A stretch of 53,771 nucleotides of DNA, from positions 1 through 53,771 of the forward strand of contig NZ_JAFBEI010000010.1 of NCBI RefSeq assembly GCF_016908655.1. The letters run 5' to 3'. The notes beneath the pieces are model-generated. The model worked only from the letters and a program-made list of their open reading frames with translations. It was not told where the DNA came from and ran no database searches. This DNA is from Streptococcus saliviloxodontae (GTDB lineage Bacteria; Bacillota; Bacilli; Lactobacillales; Streptococcaceae). Shown here in pieces: positions 40,471-49,644 of the stretch; positions within the stretch are counted from its first letter, which is position 1; each line of letters begins with the position of its first letter. The position numbers were made by a program, and so were the translations under genes.

Positions 40471-43400
40471 TATTCTTGATTTATTTGCCCAACATAAGGA
40501 TCTTGAGGAATGGCAAGAAAAGGTTAGTCTTTTAGGGCGTCAGTTGGTTATGGGATTTTCTGGGAGTTCTAAGACGCTTGCTATTGCATCAGCATTTAGG
40601 ACCAATGGTGGCAAACTTGTTCTTGTGACCTCAACTCAACATGAGGCTGAAAATTTAGCTGCGGATTTGAGTCCCTTAGTCGGAGAAGATAAGGTTTACC
40701 ACTTTTTTGCAGATGATATCGCTGCAGCCGAGTTCATTGTGTCTTCAAAGGATAAGGCTATCTCTCGTGTTGAGGCTTTGAACTTTTTGCTGAATGATAG
40801 TGCGGAAGGAATTTTGCTGGTCAATCTGGTTGGCTTACGTGTGCTTTTGCCTCACCCAGAAGATTATCGTGCACAGCTGATTTCCCTAGAAGTGGGAACA
40901 GATTATAATTTAGAGAGTTTGAGCTGTCAGTTAACCAATATGGGTTATGACAAGGTTGGTCAGGTGATGAGTCCTGGAGAATTTAGCCGTCGTGGGGACA
41001 TTCTAGATATTTATGATAGCCGTAGCGATCAAGCCTTTCGCATTGAGTTTTTTGGTGATGAGGTAGATGGTATTCGTCTCTTTGATGTGGAGACGCAGAA
41101 GTCTTTGGAAAATCTAGAAGCTATCTCGCTTTCCCCAGCAGAAGAACTGGTTTTGACGGGTGATGATTTTGCGCGTGGTCAAAAAGCCTTGGAAAAAGCC
41201 CTACAAAAGAGCGATGGTGATACTTCTTTACACGCTTATTTGTCAGAGATTTTATCGGTCACAGAGGATGGTCATCAGCATAAAGACATCCGTAAATTCC
41301 TCTCTTATTTTTACGACAAGCCATATAGTCTCTTGGACTATGTGCCTAAGGGGGCACCGATTTTCTTTGATGATTTCCAAAAATTGGTGGATCATAATGC
41401 TCGCTTTGATTTGGAAGTGGCTAATTATTTAACAGAGGAGTTGCACCAAGAGAGAGCTGTTTCTGATTTGACTTACTTTGCAGATGTTTATCAGCAGCTT
41501 CGCTCCTATCAGCCTGCGACCTTCTTTTCCAATTTTCATAAAGGTTTGGGAAATCTCAAATTTGACAAAGTTTACAATTTCACCCAGTATGCCATGCAGG
41601 AGTTTTTCAACCAATTTCCGCTCTTGGTTGATGAGGTCAATCGTTATCAAAAAAATCGTGCCACTGTTTTGATTCAATCCTCTTCCAAGCAAGAATTGGA
41701 GAAATTACAAGAAACCTTGCAGGAATACGGTTTGGATCTGCCGATTGTAGAGAGCGATGATTTACTGCAAGGGAAGGCTCAGCTGGTGCTGGGCCACCTG
41801 TCCAACGGTTTTTACTTTGCCGATCAAAAGCTCGTTTTGATGACAGAAAAAGAGATTTTCCACAAGAAAGTCAAGCGTCGCATTCGCCGTCAGCATGTCA
41901 GTAATGCCGAGCGTCTTAAAGACTACAATGAGCTGGAAAAAGGCGACTATGTCGTCCACCATGTTCATGGTATCGGACGATTTTTGGGAATTGAGACCAT
42001 TGAGATTCAAGGTGTTCATCGTGATTATTTGACCATCCAGTATCAAGACGCCTCGACGATATCTCTTCCTGTTGAGCAGATTGAGAGCTTGTCCAAGTAC
42101 GTATCAGCTGATGGCAAAGAGCCTAAAATCAATAAACTCAACGACGGTCGTTTCCAAAAGACCAAGCAGAAAGTCAGTAAGCAAGTTGAGGATATTGCGG
42201 ATGACTTGCTCAAACTCTATGCTGAACGTAGTCAGCTCAAGGGCTTTGCTTTTTCACCAGATGACGACAATCAAAGAGAGTTTGACGAGGACTTTCCCTA
42301 TGCCGAGACAGAAGACCAGCTCCGCTCCATTGATGAAATCAAACAGGATATGCAGCTCGATAAGCCTATGGATCGCCTTTTGGTGGGTGATGTCGGTTTT
42401 GGTAAGACAGAGGTGGCTATGCGGGCTGCTTTCAAGGCGGTCAATGATAATAAGCAAGTTGCTGTCTTGGTACCGACAACAGTCCTTGCCCAGCAGCATT
42501 ACAATAACTTCAAAGAGCGTTTTGAGAACTATGCGGTCAACGTGGCGGTTATGAGTCGCTTTCAGAGTAAGAAGGAGCAGACAGAGACCCTTGAAAAGCT
42601 AGCCAAAGGTCAGGTCGATATCATCATCGGCACCCACCGCCTTTTGTCTAAAGATGTTCAGTTTGCGGACTTGGGATTGATTGTCATTGACGAGGAGCAA
42701 CGTTTTGGCGTTAAACACAAGGAAACGCTTAAAACCTTGAAGAGTAAGGTCGATGTCCTGACTCTGACAGCCACGCCAATTCCACGTACCTTGCATATGT
42801 CAATGCTGGGGATTAGAGACTTATCTGTGATTGAGACCCCACCGACCAACCGTTATCCCGTTCAGACCTATGTTATGGAGACTAATCCTGGTTTGGTGCG
42901 TGAAGCGATTATCCGTGAAATGGATCGTGGTGGTCAGATTTTTTACGTTTACAACAAAGTGGAAACCATTGAGCAGAAAGTGTCCGAATTGCAGGAGCTG
43001 GTGCCAGAGGCTTCCATTGGTTTTGTTCATGGTCAGATGAGTGAGGTTGTTCTTGAAAATACCCTCATGGACTTTATTGCAGGAGCTTATGACGTCTTGG
43101 TAGCGACGACCATTATCGAGACTGGGGTGGATATTTCAAACGTCAATACGCTGTTCATTGAAAATGCCGACCATATGGGGCTGTCGACCTTGTATCAGCT
43201 CAGAGGACGTGTTGGACGTTCCAATCGTATTGCTTACGCCTATCTCATGTACCGTCCAGACAAGATTTTAACAGAGATTTCTGAAAAACGCCTCGATGCC
43301 ATCAAAGGTTTCACTGAGCTAGGCTCTGGCTTCAAGATTGCCATGCGCGATTTGTCTATCCGTGGGGCGGGGAATATCTTGGGAGCATCGCAGAGCGGTT

Positions 43401-43975
43401 TTATTGATTCCGTGGGATTTGAGATGTATTCGCAACTATTGGAAGAAGCCATTGCCAAGAAACAAGGTAAGTCTCAGGCACGACGTAAAGGTAATGCTGA
43501 AATCAACCTTCAGATTGATGCCTATCTCCCAAGTGACTACATCGATGATGAGCGTCAAAAAATTGAGATTTACAAGCGTATTCGTGAAATTGAATCACGA
43601 TCAGACTATGAGAATCTCCAAGAAGAGATTATGGATCGATTTGGAGAGTACCCAGATCAAGTAGCCTACCTGCTTGAGATTGGTTTAGTTAAGTCTTATA
43701 TGGACACTTTGTTTGTAGAGCTTGTTGAACGTAAAGCGCAGCATATCACTGTTCGTTTTGAAAAAGCTGCGCAGGCACTTTTCCTCACGCAGGATTATTT
43801 TGAAGCCTTGTCAAAAACAAGTCTCAAGGCTCGAATTAGTGAAGACAAAGGCAAGATGGAAGTCATCTTTGACATCAAAAACAAAAAAGACTATGAAATC
43901 CTCGAAGAGCTTATTCAGTTTGGACAAGCTTTTGCAGACATCAAAGTCAGAAAAGAAAATCATTCGGAAGTTTAA
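40463..43975 (+). CDS. mfd: Transcription-repair coupling factor Mfd
   Basis: This 1170-aa translocase removes RNA polymerase stalled at lesions and recruits UvrA. The N-terminal UvrB-like region (about 1-350) is followed by the RNA-polymerase-interaction domain ([16 protein letters not shown], about residue 493) and the SF2 motor, with Walker [10 protein letters not shown] (about 642), DEEQ (about 742) and [11 protein letters not shown]. The TRG motif region is present, and the C-terminal D7 domain ends the protein. It overlaps pth at its start. Its stop codon lies within the CiaR box of the following small RNA gene. Confidence 0.97.
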   Translation: MADILDLFAQHKDLEEWQEKVSLLGRQLVMGFSGSSKTLAIASAFRTNGGKLVLVTSTQHEAENLAADLSPLVGEDKVYHFFADDIAAAEFIVSSKDKAISRVEALNFLLNDSAEGILLVNLVGLRVLLPHPEDYRAQLISLEVGTDYNLESLSCQLTNMGYDKVGQVMSPGEFSRRGDILDIYDSRSDQAFRIEFFGDEVDGIRLFDVETQKSLENLEAISLSPAEELVLTGDDFARGQKALEKALQKSDGDTSLHAYLSEILSVTEDGHQHKDIRKFLSYFYDKPYSLLDYVPKGAPIFFDDFQKLVDHNARFDLEVANYLTEELHQERAVSDLTYFADVYQQLRSYQPATFFSNFHKGLGNLKFDKVYNFTQYAMQEFFNQFPLLVDEVNRYQKNRATVLIQSSSKQELEKLQETLQEYGLDLPIVESDDLLQGKAQLVLGHLSNGFYFADQKLVLMTEKEIFHKKVKRRIRRQHVSNAERLKDYNELEKGDYVVHHVHGIGRFLGIETIEIQGVHRDYLTIQYQDASTISLPVEQIESLSKYVSADGKEPKINKLNDGRFQKTKQKVSKQVEDIADDLLKLYAERSQLKGFAFSPDDDNQREFDEDFPYAETEDQLRSIDEIKQDMQLDKPMDRLLVGDVGFGKTEVAMRAAFKAVNDNKQVAVLVPTTVLAQQHYNNFKERFENYAVNVAVMSRFQSKKEQTETLEKLAKGQVDIIIGTHRLLSKDVQFADLGLIVIDEEQRFGVKHKETLKTLKSKVDVLTLTATPIPRTLHMSMLGIRDLSVIETPPTNRYPVQTYVMETNPGLVREAIIREMDRGGQIFYVYNKVETIEQKVSELQELVPEASIGFVHGQMSEVVLENTLMDFIAGAYDVLVATTIIETGVDISNVNTLFIENADHMGLSTLYQLRGRVGRSNRIAYAYLMYRPDKILTEISEKRLDAIKGFTELGSGFKIAMRDLSIRGAGNILGASQSGFIDSVGFEMYSQLLEEAIAKKQGKSQARRKGNAEINLQIDAYLPSDYIDDERQKIEIYKRIREIESRSDYENLQEEIMDRFGEYPDQVAYLLEIGLVKSYMDTLFVELVERKAQHITVRFEKAAQALFLTQDYFEALSKTSLKARISEDKGKMEVIFDIKNKKDYEILEELIQFGQAFADIKVRKENHSEV

Positions 43976-44003
43976 GGAAATTTTAAGCAAGAGTTTATAT
44001 ACT
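43971..44003 (+). promoter_or_regulatory. CiaR-dependent promoter of the first small RNA
   Basis: TTTAAG (43971-43976), five bases, TTTAAG (43982-43987), ten bases, then TATACT (43998-44003). This is a perfect CiaR direct repeat at the activating distance. Its first half overlaps the mfd stop codon. Confidence 0.9.
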
Positions 44004-44009
44004 ATAAGC

Positions 44010-44081
44010 ATCCTAAAACTTTTCTTTTTCATAAAAATCTCCTGAAAGTCCCAGTTCGTTTGAGCTGAGGCTTTCTTTTTG
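44010..44081 (+). ncRNA. csRNA-type small RNA, copy A
   Basis: About 72 nt between a CiaR-type promoter and a Rho-independent terminator (GAAAGTCCCAGTTC / GAGCTGAGGCTTTC, then T5). The unpaired part contains TTTTTCATAAAAATCTCCT, whose complement is a ribosome binding site six bases before an AUG codon. csRNAs of the CiaR regulon have exactly this anti-Shine-Dalgarno and anti-start arrangement and repress target translation. It is somewhat shorter than the pneumococcal members, and no 5' stem-loop is evident. Confidence 0.82.
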
Positions 44082-44116
44082 TGCTATACTGATGAGGAAG
44101 TAGAAAAGGAGAAGAT

Positions 44117-44833
44117 ATGACTGTTAATTTAGAAAGTTACCGTCAAATGTTGGCTCAGCCTTGGGGAAAAATTCAGTACGACATTACCTTTTCCCAGTTG
44201 AGTGCTATTGAAAACCAAACGGTTCTCGATTTTGGAGCGGGTCTTGGTTTGGTTAGTTCTTATTTAGCTGAGAAAAATCAAGTCACCGCTATTGAACCCA
44301 ATGAGGAGATGCTAGAACCCCAAAAAGTGACCAACTATGAGAAATTGTTAGGTAGTCTTGACCAACTTGAAAAATTGGCAGATGATAGCTTTGACCTTTT
44401 ACTTTGTCATAATGTTCTGGAATACATTCCCCTAGAAGAACGGTTAACTTATCTGAATCATTTTAAACGTTTAGTTAAACCAAACGGTCGTTTATCTATT
44501 ATCAAACATAATCAAGTTGGTAAAGTGATGCAGACAGTCGTTTTTGCCAATGATGTTGATAAAGCCTTAAAACTTTTGGAGGGTGAAGCATTTGAGAGTG
44601 TCTCATTTTCGCAAGGAGAAACTTACACAATTGAAGATTTACTGGAATTGACACAATTACCGATGGAAGGTTATCAAGCCATCCGAACTTTTTATAGCCT
44701 GCAGCCTAATGATGTGAAACTGGAAGAGGGATGGCTAGAGCAGATGACCGAGATGGAACTAGCAGTCTGTGATTTAAAACCTTATAAAGACATCAGCTTT
44801 CTACAACATATCTGGTTAATCAATCAAAAATAA
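44117..44833 (+). CDS. Class I SAM-dependent methyltransferase
   Basis: A 238-aa protein with the Rossmann-type SAM motif VLDFGAGLGL (residues 36-45), the acidic AIEPNEEML after strand 2 and LLCHNVLEYIP as motif IV-V. It resembles small-molecule or UbiE-like methyltransferases; the substrate is unknown. AAAGGAGAAGAT precedes the ATG and TGCTATACT (44083-44091) is an extended -10 box. The gene sits between two nearly identical small RNA genes, so it may have arrived or been bracketed when the RNA gene was duplicated. Confidence 0.85.
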   Translation: MTVNLESYRQMLAQPWGKIQYDITFSQLSAIENQTVLDFGAGLGLVSSYLAEKNQVTAIEPNEEMLEPQKVTNYEKLLGSLDQLEKLADDSFDLLLCHNVLEYIPLEERLTYLNHFKRLVKPNGRLSIIKHNQVGKVMQTVVFANDVDKALKLLEGEAFESVSFSQGETYTIEDLLELTQLPMEGYQAIRTFYSLQPNDVKLEEGWLEQMTEMELAVCDLKPYKDISFLQHIWLINQK

Positions 44834-44838
44834 AGTTC

Positions 44839-44871
44839 CTTAAGAAAACTTTAAGCAAGGCTTTATATACT
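44839..44871 (+). promoter_or_regulatory. CiaR-dependent promoter of the second small RNA
   Basis: CTTAAG (44839-44844), five bases, TTTAAG (44850-44855), ten bases, then TATACT (44866-44871). One mismatch in the first half-site compared with copy A. Confidence 0.85.
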
Positions 44872-44877
44872 ATAACC

Positions 44878-44948
44878 ATCCTAAAACTTTTCTTTTTCAT
44901 AAAAATCTCCTGAAAATCCCAGTTCATTTGAGCTGGGATTTTCGTTTA
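44878..44948 (+). ncRNA. csRNA-type small RNA, copy B
   Basis: About 70 nt, nearly identical to copy A over the promoter and body (CATCCTAAAACTTTTC, then the same anti-Shine-Dalgarno and anti-start segment). The terminator stem is perfect (GAAAATCCCAGTTC / GAGCTGGGATTTTC) and shows compensatory differences from copy A, which supports a functional RNA stem rather than a plain repeat. Confidence 0.82.
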
Positions 44949-44977
44949 CTATCTCTAAAAAGCTGATTATACCAGTC

Positions 44978-45020
44978 TGTCAAAGACTTTTGACAAGGAA
45001 TGTACTGGCTTGTCAAAGAC
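44978..45020 (+). repeat. Direct repeats upstream of the XRE gene
   Basis: TGTCAAAGAC occurs at 44978-44987 and 45011-45020, 33 bp apart (three helical turns), with an inverted TTTTGACA between them. Possible operator for the following regulator. Confidence 0.4.
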
Positions 45021-45076
45021 CTTATGTGGTAAACTGATGGTAAAGCGAGTAAGCTAAAGTTATCAAGGAGGTCGAA

Positions 45077-45631
45077 ATGGAACTACACAATCGTTTGGTT
45101 GAATTGAGGAAGGAAAGAAATCTATCCCAAGAAGAATTGGCTGAGAAACTCTATGTTTCACGTCAAACAATATCCAACTGGGAAAGAGGAAAAACCTATC
45201 CTGACATCAATTCTCTTTTGCTGATAGCGACATTTTTCGATGTCACCTTAGATAATCTTATCAAAGGAGATGTGACTATTATGAAAGATCAGGTCAACAA
45301 GTCGCAGTTTAAGAAATGGCTCATTATTGGGGGGATTTCTTGGTTTCTCTTTTCAGTAGCTCTACCTACGAGGTTTTTACTAAATGGAAGACAGATATAC
45401 GTTTTACTCAGTTTTCTAGCTATACCAGTTGTCCATTCAGCTTTTCAGATATTTTACATCATGAAAAATCAAGAATTGAAGACCTACACTGATATTCTCA
45501 ACTTTATCAATCCTGAAAAGCAGGTGAAGCCTAGCCTGTCCAGAGAGCTCTGGTTTACCATTGGGTTGCTAGTTGCTCTCTGGGGGATTTTCTTTATCGG
45601 TACAGTCGTTTCAGCTTTGCTTTTCTGGTAA
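45077..45631 (+). CDS. XRE-family regulator with membrane domain
   Basis: A 184-aa protein. The N-terminal helix-turn-helix (LVELRKERNLSQEELAEKLYVSRQTISNWERGK, about residues 6-38) is classic Cro/C1. The C-terminal part has three hydrophobic segments (about 78-95, 103-125, 155-180). Such membrane-tethered XRE proteins occur widely in Firmicutes, often controlling nearby transport or stress genes; the signal and target are unknown here. AAGGAGGTC precedes the ATG. Direct repeats lie upstream. Monocistronic, followed by a terminator-like hairpin. Confidence 0.82.
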   Translation: MELHNRLVELRKERNLSQEELAEKLYVSRQTISNWERGKTYPDINSLLLIATFFDVTLDNLIKGDVTIMKDQVNKSQFKKWLIIGGISWFLFSVALPTRFLLNGRQIYVLLSFLAIPVVHSAFQIFYIMKNQELKTYTDILNFINPEKQVKPSLSRELWFTIGLLVALWGIFFIGTVVSALLFW

Positions 45632-45635
45632 CTAA

Positions 45636-45660
45636 GGGAGTCTCTTGAGGCTCTCTTTTA
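45636..45660 (+). terminator. Terminator of the XRE gene
   Basis: GGGAGTCTC and GAGGCTCTC form an imperfect stem with a small loop, followed by TTTT. Confidence 0.6.
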
Positions 45661-45751
45661 CATTCTGTTGACAAATGGTGGTCAGCTCTGCTATTTTTTC
45701 AAAAAAATGCTAAAATAAGGAAGTTAATCTAAAGAGAAGGAAGTGACAAGT

Positions 45752-46030
45752 GTGAGATTAGACAAGTATCTGAAAGTATCACGTATCATCAAGCGTCGTC
45801 CTGTGGCTAAAGAGGTCGCAGATAAGGGGCGTATCAAGGTCAATGGTATTCTTGCTAAATCATCGACAGATTTGAAAATCGGTGATGAAGTGGAAGTCCG
45901 CTTTGGAAATAAACTTTTGACTGTGCGTGTGCTAGAAATGAAAGATAGCACTAAGAAAGAAGACGCTGGTAAAATGTATGAAATCATCAGCGAAACAAGG
46001 ATAGAAGCAGATGCCCAAGAAGAAGCCTAG
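45752..46030 (+). CDS. rqcP: S4 domain RNA-binding protein RqcP (YabO/Hsp15-like)
   Basis: A 92-aa S4-fold protein that in Bacillus binds the 50S subunit and promotes poly-Ala tailing with RqcH during ribosome rescue. The S4 core is [21 protein letters not shown] to GRIKVNG and [16 protein letters not shown]. The start is the GTG giving MRLDKYL, the conserved N-terminus; a GTG nine bases upstream adds three residues that homologues lack. AAGGAAG serves as ribosome binding site. Its 3' end overlaps divIC by 20 bp; the rqcP-divIC pairing is conserved in Firmicutes. Confidence 0.9.
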   Translation: MRLDKYLKVSRIIKRRPVAKEVADKGRIKVNGILAKSSTDLKIGDEVEVRFGNKLLTVRVLEMKDSTKKEDAGKMYEIISETRIEADAQEEA

Positions 46031-46388
46031 TATTGTTCAATTGAATAATACCTATATTCAAGATGAGAATCAGCGCAAGCGTTATGAAGAGGAAGAGACT
46101 AAACGCCGCAATCGTTTCATGGGTTGGGTAATGCTTTTTGTCATGCTCTTATTTATCTTACCTACCTATAATCTGGTATCAGGTTACCAAAATCTGAAAA
46201 AGCAAGAAAAACAGGTGGTCAGTCTGAACGCAGACTACAAGAAACTCCAGACCCAGGTCACTGCCAAGAAGGCTTTAGCTACAAGTCTCAAGGATAGCGA
46301 CTATGTTGCTAAGTATGCGCGTGCCAAGTATTACTATTCAGTCACTGGTGAGACAATCTACCTCTTACCTGAATTGGTGCCACAATAA
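46011..46388 (+). CDS. divIC: Septum formation protein DivIC (FtsB-like)
   Basis: A 125-aa bitopic division protein that partners DivIB and FtsL in activating septal wall synthesis. A basic cytoplasmic tail (about 1-40), one membrane segment ([18 protein letters not shown]) and an extracellular coiled coil ([20 protein letters not shown]) are followed by the [12 protein letters not shown] motif that contacts partners. It starts inside rqcP and its stop codon overlaps the next small gene (TAATG), indicating translational coupling. Confidence 0.92.
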   Translation: MPKKKPSIVQLNNTYIQDENQRKRYEEEETKRRNRFMGWVMLFVMLLFILPTYNLVSGYQNLKKQEKQVVSLNADYKKLQTQVTAKKALATSLKDSDYVAKYARAKYYYSVTGETIYLLPELVPQ

Positions 46389-46501
46389 TGGAAAATATTA
46401 TCGAAACAGTTGAAAAGTTCTTAGAGTATTCTGATCAGAAACTTGAGGACCTATCTAAGAAAAATCAAGACCTTCGAGAAGAAGAACCCATATACAAGTG
46501 A
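46388..46501 (+). CDS. Small conserved protein between divIC and the serine hydrolase
   Basis: A 37-aa [23 protein letters not shown] and onward, predicted as a single amphipathic helix rich in Glu and Lys. It starts on the divIC stop codon (TAATG) and its stop lies 8 bp before the next start codon. I recall a similar small ORF at the same place in pneumococcus (between divIC and the SP_0010 type gene), which supports a real gene. No known function; position suggests division or wall metabolism. Confidence 0.75.
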   Translation: MENIIETVEKFLEYSDQKLEDLSKKNQDLREEEPIYK

Positions 46502-46509
46502 GGGGAACA

Positions 46510-47799
46510 ATGAAGAAATTCTTAGCACTGCTAGTGAGCCTTCCCCTTTTTTTAGTATCCTTGCATCTTGATGGTAGTGACATTCCATTTGTTATGACCA
46601 GAGAGGAAAAAGCCCTACTACAAGATCAGGGACTTCAAAAGTTAACAAGATTTCAAAAAATTTTGGATCATCCCAATGTTTTTAAAGCTACATTGACTTA
46701 TTCAGATAGTGATTTGACTCAGGTTTCTTCTGTGTTATTGCCGAATATTCCTTTTCAAATAACAGATTTACGCATCAATGACCAAGGCCAGTCTGTGTTT
46801 CAACTTGAAAATGGTACTTACGTAGAGGCTTCAAATTTACTTGTTTACAATGATACGGTTTACAGTAGAGAAACTGTATCAGAGGAGCTTTGGACCAAGT
46901 CTGAGGTCACAACATTTGCTTCTCCTTATGTTTCTGGTGTGGGGACTTCAAGTCATCCAGTAGCTGCCTATACTAGATTTCTAGCAACGGAAAAAGCAGA
47001 GACCTTTTCGGGGACCTACTACAAGTACAGCGGTTACGGTTGGGTTCATGAGAGCCAGTTATCAGAAAGTGATACGCGTATGGATCGGGTACAAGAGGTT
47101 TTGTCTCAGAAGTATAATCAAGATAATTATTCTATCTATGTTAAACAAGTTCAGACAGGTAAAACAGCTGGCATTAATCAAACAGAAGAGATGTATTCTG
47201 CTAGTGTAACCAAACTACCGATTCTCTATTATACCCAAGTAATGCTTGATAAAGGGGCAATCATACTGAATACTCAGTATGACTATATTCCAGAAGTCAA
47301 TACCTTTTCAGGTGCTTATGATCCTAGCGGAAGTGGCTATCTTAGTAAAACTGCCGATGGTAATCACTACTCTGTTGAAACCTTGCTCGAGGACGTCACG
47401 CAACACTCTGATAATGTTGCTAGCAACATCCTTGCTTATTATGTAACAGGTCAATTTGATAAATCTTATCAGAAAACGATTAAAGACGTTTTGGGTAGTA
47501 AATGGGACATGAAGAGCAGAGAGGCCTCTTCTGAGAAGGCAGGATTGATGATGGAAGCTATTTATCGTCAAAATGGTAGAATCATCAGTTACCTCTCTCA
47601 GACAGATTTTGATGGAAGTCGTATCTCTAAAAATATCGATAAACCTGTGGCACATAAGATTGGAGATGCCTATGACTTTAAACATGATGTCGCTATCGTT
47701 TACACGGATTCTCCTTTCATTCTATCTATCTTCACCGATAGAGCAAGTTATGATGACATTACTGCTATTGCAGATGATGTCTATGCTATTCTCAAATAA
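46510..47799 (+). CDS. Secreted serine hydrolase of the class A beta-lactamase fold
   Basis: A 429-aa exported protein. A signal peptide (MKKFLALLVSLPLFLVSLHLDG) is followed by a region with two SH3-like or beta-rich stretches (about 60-180) and a catalytic domain with SVTK (Ser about 231), SDN (about 300) and HKIGDA as the KTG equivalent (about 382). These are the three penicillin-binding motifs, so it may be a carboxypeptidase-like or inactive wall enzyme. GGGGAACA precedes this ATG; a GTG start 12 bases upstream is less likely. Its stop overlaps the tilS start. Confidence 0.85.
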   Translation: MKKFLALLVSLPLFLVSLHLDGSDIPFVMTREEKALLQDQGLQKLTRFQKILDHPNVFKATLTYSDSDLTQVSSVLLPNIPFQITDLRINDQGQSVFQLENGTYVEASNLLVYNDTVYSRETVSEELWTKSEVTTFASPYVSGVGTSSHPVAAYTRFLATEKAETFSGTYYKYSGYGWVHESQLSESDTRMDRVQEVLSQKYNQDNYSIYVKQVQTGKTAGINQTEEMYSASVTKLPILYYTQVMLDKGAIILNTQYDYIPEVNTFSGAYDPSGSGYLSKTADGNHYSVETLLEDVTQHSDNVASNILAYYVTGQFDKSYQKTIKDVLGSKWDMKSREASSEKAGLMMEAIYRQNGRIISYLSQTDFDGSRISKNIDKPVAHKIGDAYDFKHDVAIVYTDSPFILSIFTDRASYDDITAIADDVYAILK

Positions 47800-49076
47800 T
47801 GTATTCAAAGATTTATCAACTTATAAAACCAAAACAGTTTTTCAAAAATCATCGCAAGGTTCTCGTAGCCGTTTCGACAGGGATTGATTCAATGAATCTC
47901 CTAGCCTTCTTAAATCAGTATCAAAAAACATTTGGCATTGACCTTGCTATTGCCCATGTTAATCATCATCAAAGAGTTCAATCAGATCAAGAAGAATCCT
48001 TCATACGTAACTGGGCGACCGAACATAAGATTCCCATCTTTGTAGCAGATTTTCAAGGAGATTTTTCTGAAAAGGCTGCGCGTGATTTTCGATATGCATT
48101 TTTTGCACGTGTGATGCAAACAGAAGGCTATACGGCATTAGTAACAGCTCATCATAGGGATGATCAAGCAGAGACTATTTTGATGCGATTGATTAGAGGA
48201 AGTCATTTGAGGCACCTGATTGGAATTAGAGAAGTTCAGCCTTTTGCTGGCGGTCAGCTGATTCGTCCATTTTTAAGTTTATCTAAGTCTGATTTACCTA
48301 ATATCATTCATTTTGAAGATAGTAGCAATCACTCACCAGTTTATTTTAGAAATCGAGTGAGACAGTCCTACTTACCTATTTTGGAGACAGAAAATCCTCA
48401 ACTGAGGTCACAGTTGATCTCTTTGTCTGAGCAGGTTATCACTTGGAAGGAAGCTTTGACCGATTTGACTAAAGGGATTGACGGTCAGGATTTAGCTATT
48501 TTTAGGAGTCAAACCCCTGCTATTCAAAGCATTTTGTTAGAGCAATATTTAGAAACAATCTCTGATTTGCAGCTAACGAAATCTCAATTTAAAGACGTCT
48601 TACACCTTTTACAAAGACCAGGCAATTATGTAGGTCATTTGAAACAAGATTATCGATTGGTAAAAGATTACCAACGCTATCAAATTATTAAAATCGGTCT
48701 AGAGACGGATAGTTCAGATGATTGGTGTGTGTTAGACTATGGAGAAAGCTGTCAGTATTCAGGCTATCTGTTTCGATTGGCATTAGAACAAAGCTCGGGG
48801 TCTAGATATGAGACGATTCTTTTGCCATTTGAAACAAGCTTAATCTTACGTCATCGCCAACCAGGAGACTACTTACAACTAGCTAATGGACGTAAGAAGC
48901 TAAGACGTCTATTCATTGATGAAAAAATCCCTCTTTCCGAACGTTCCAGAGCTATTGTTGGAGAGCAAGAAGGAGAAATCATTTTTGTCATAGCAAATGG
49001 TAGAACTTATTTGAGAAACGACGTTAAAAATGATATAATGAGAGCTAAACTGTATATTCAAAAAGAAGAATGGTGA
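47799..49076 (+). CDS. tilS: tRNA(Ile)-lysidine synthetase
   Basis: This 425-aa N-type ATP pyrophosphatase attaches lysine to C34 of tRNA-Ile (CAU), an essential step. The PP-loop is STGIDS at residues 26-31 (most family members have SGGxDS), [19 protein letters not shown] follows, and the C-terminal domain has RHRQPGDY and [13 protein letters not shown]. The ATG overlaps the previous stop codon (TAATG). hpt follows after 4 bp; the tilS-hpt-ftsH order is conserved in Firmicutes. Confidence 0.95.
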   Translation: MYSKIYQLIKPKQFFKNHRKVLVAVSTGIDSMNLLAFLNQYQKTFGIDLAIAHVNHHQRVQSDQEESFIRNWATEHKIPIFVADFQGDFSEKAARDFRYAFFARVMQTEGYTALVTAHHRDDQAETILMRLIRGSHLRHLIGIREVQPFAGGQLIRPFLSLSKSDLPNIIHFEDSSNHSPVYFRNRVRQSYLPILETENPQLRSQLISLSEQVITWKEALTDLTKGIDGQDLAIFRSQTPAIQSILLEQYLETISDLQLTKSQFKDVLHLLQRPGNYVGHLKQDYRLVKDYQRYQIIKIGLETDSSDDWCVLDYGESCQYSGYLFRLALEQSSGSRYETILLPFETSLILRHRQPGDYLQLANGRKKLRRLFIDEKIPLSERSRAIVGEQEGEIIFVIANGRTYLRNDVKNDIMRAKLYIQKEEW

Positions 49077-49080
49077 AAGC

Positions 49081-49623
49081 ATGTTAGAACAAGATATTAA
49101 AAAAGTTCTCTACTCAGAAGAGGACATTGTTGCCAAAACTAAAGAGTTAGGAGCACAGTTAACCAAGGATTACGAAGGGAAAAATCCTCTTTTAGTTGGT
49201 GTTTTAAAAGGATCAGTTCCTTTTATGGCTGAATTAATCAAGCACATCGACACTCACATCGAGCTTGATTTTATGGTTGTTTCAAGCTACCACGGTGGTA
49301 CAACAAGTAGTGGTGAAGTAAAGATTTTGAAAGACGTCGATACCAATATTGAAGGTCGTGATGTTATCTTTATCGAGGATATCATCGATACAGGTCGCAC
49401 ACTTCTTTACCTACGTGACATGTTCAAATACCGTAAGGCAAATTCAGTCAAAATTGCGACGTTATTCGACAAGCCCGAAGGGCGTGTAGTTGAGATTGAT
49501 GCAGACTATGTTTGCTACAATGTACCAAACGAATTTATCGTTGGATTTGGTTTAGACTACGCTGAGAACTATCGTAACTTACCATATGTAGGGGTTCTTA
49601 AAGAAGAAGTCTATACAAAATAA
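49081..49623 (+). CDS. hpt: Hypoxanthine-guanine phosphoribosyltransferase
   Basis: This 180-aa enzyme salvages hypoxanthine and guanine to IMP and GMP. The PRPP motif [14 protein letters not shown] is near residue 100, the flexible loop [13 protein letters not shown] near 68, and the C-terminal [10 protein letters not shown] is conserved. TGGTGAAAGC precedes the ATG; a TATAAT inside the end of tilS (about 49031) may add a promoter. Linked to guaB, which uses its IMP product, elsewhere in the window. Confidence 0.96.
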   Translation: MLEQDIKKVLYSEEDIVAKTKELGAQLTKDYEGKNPLLVGVLKGSVPFMAELIKHIDTHIELDFMVVSSYHGGTTSSGEVKILKDVDTNIEGRDVIFIEDIIDTGRTLLYLRDMFKYRKANSVKIATLFDKPEGRVVEIDADYVCYNVPNEFIVGFGLDYAENYRNLPYVGVLKEEVYTK

Positions 49624-49644
49624 AAAGAAGGTCGTTAGATAGAG

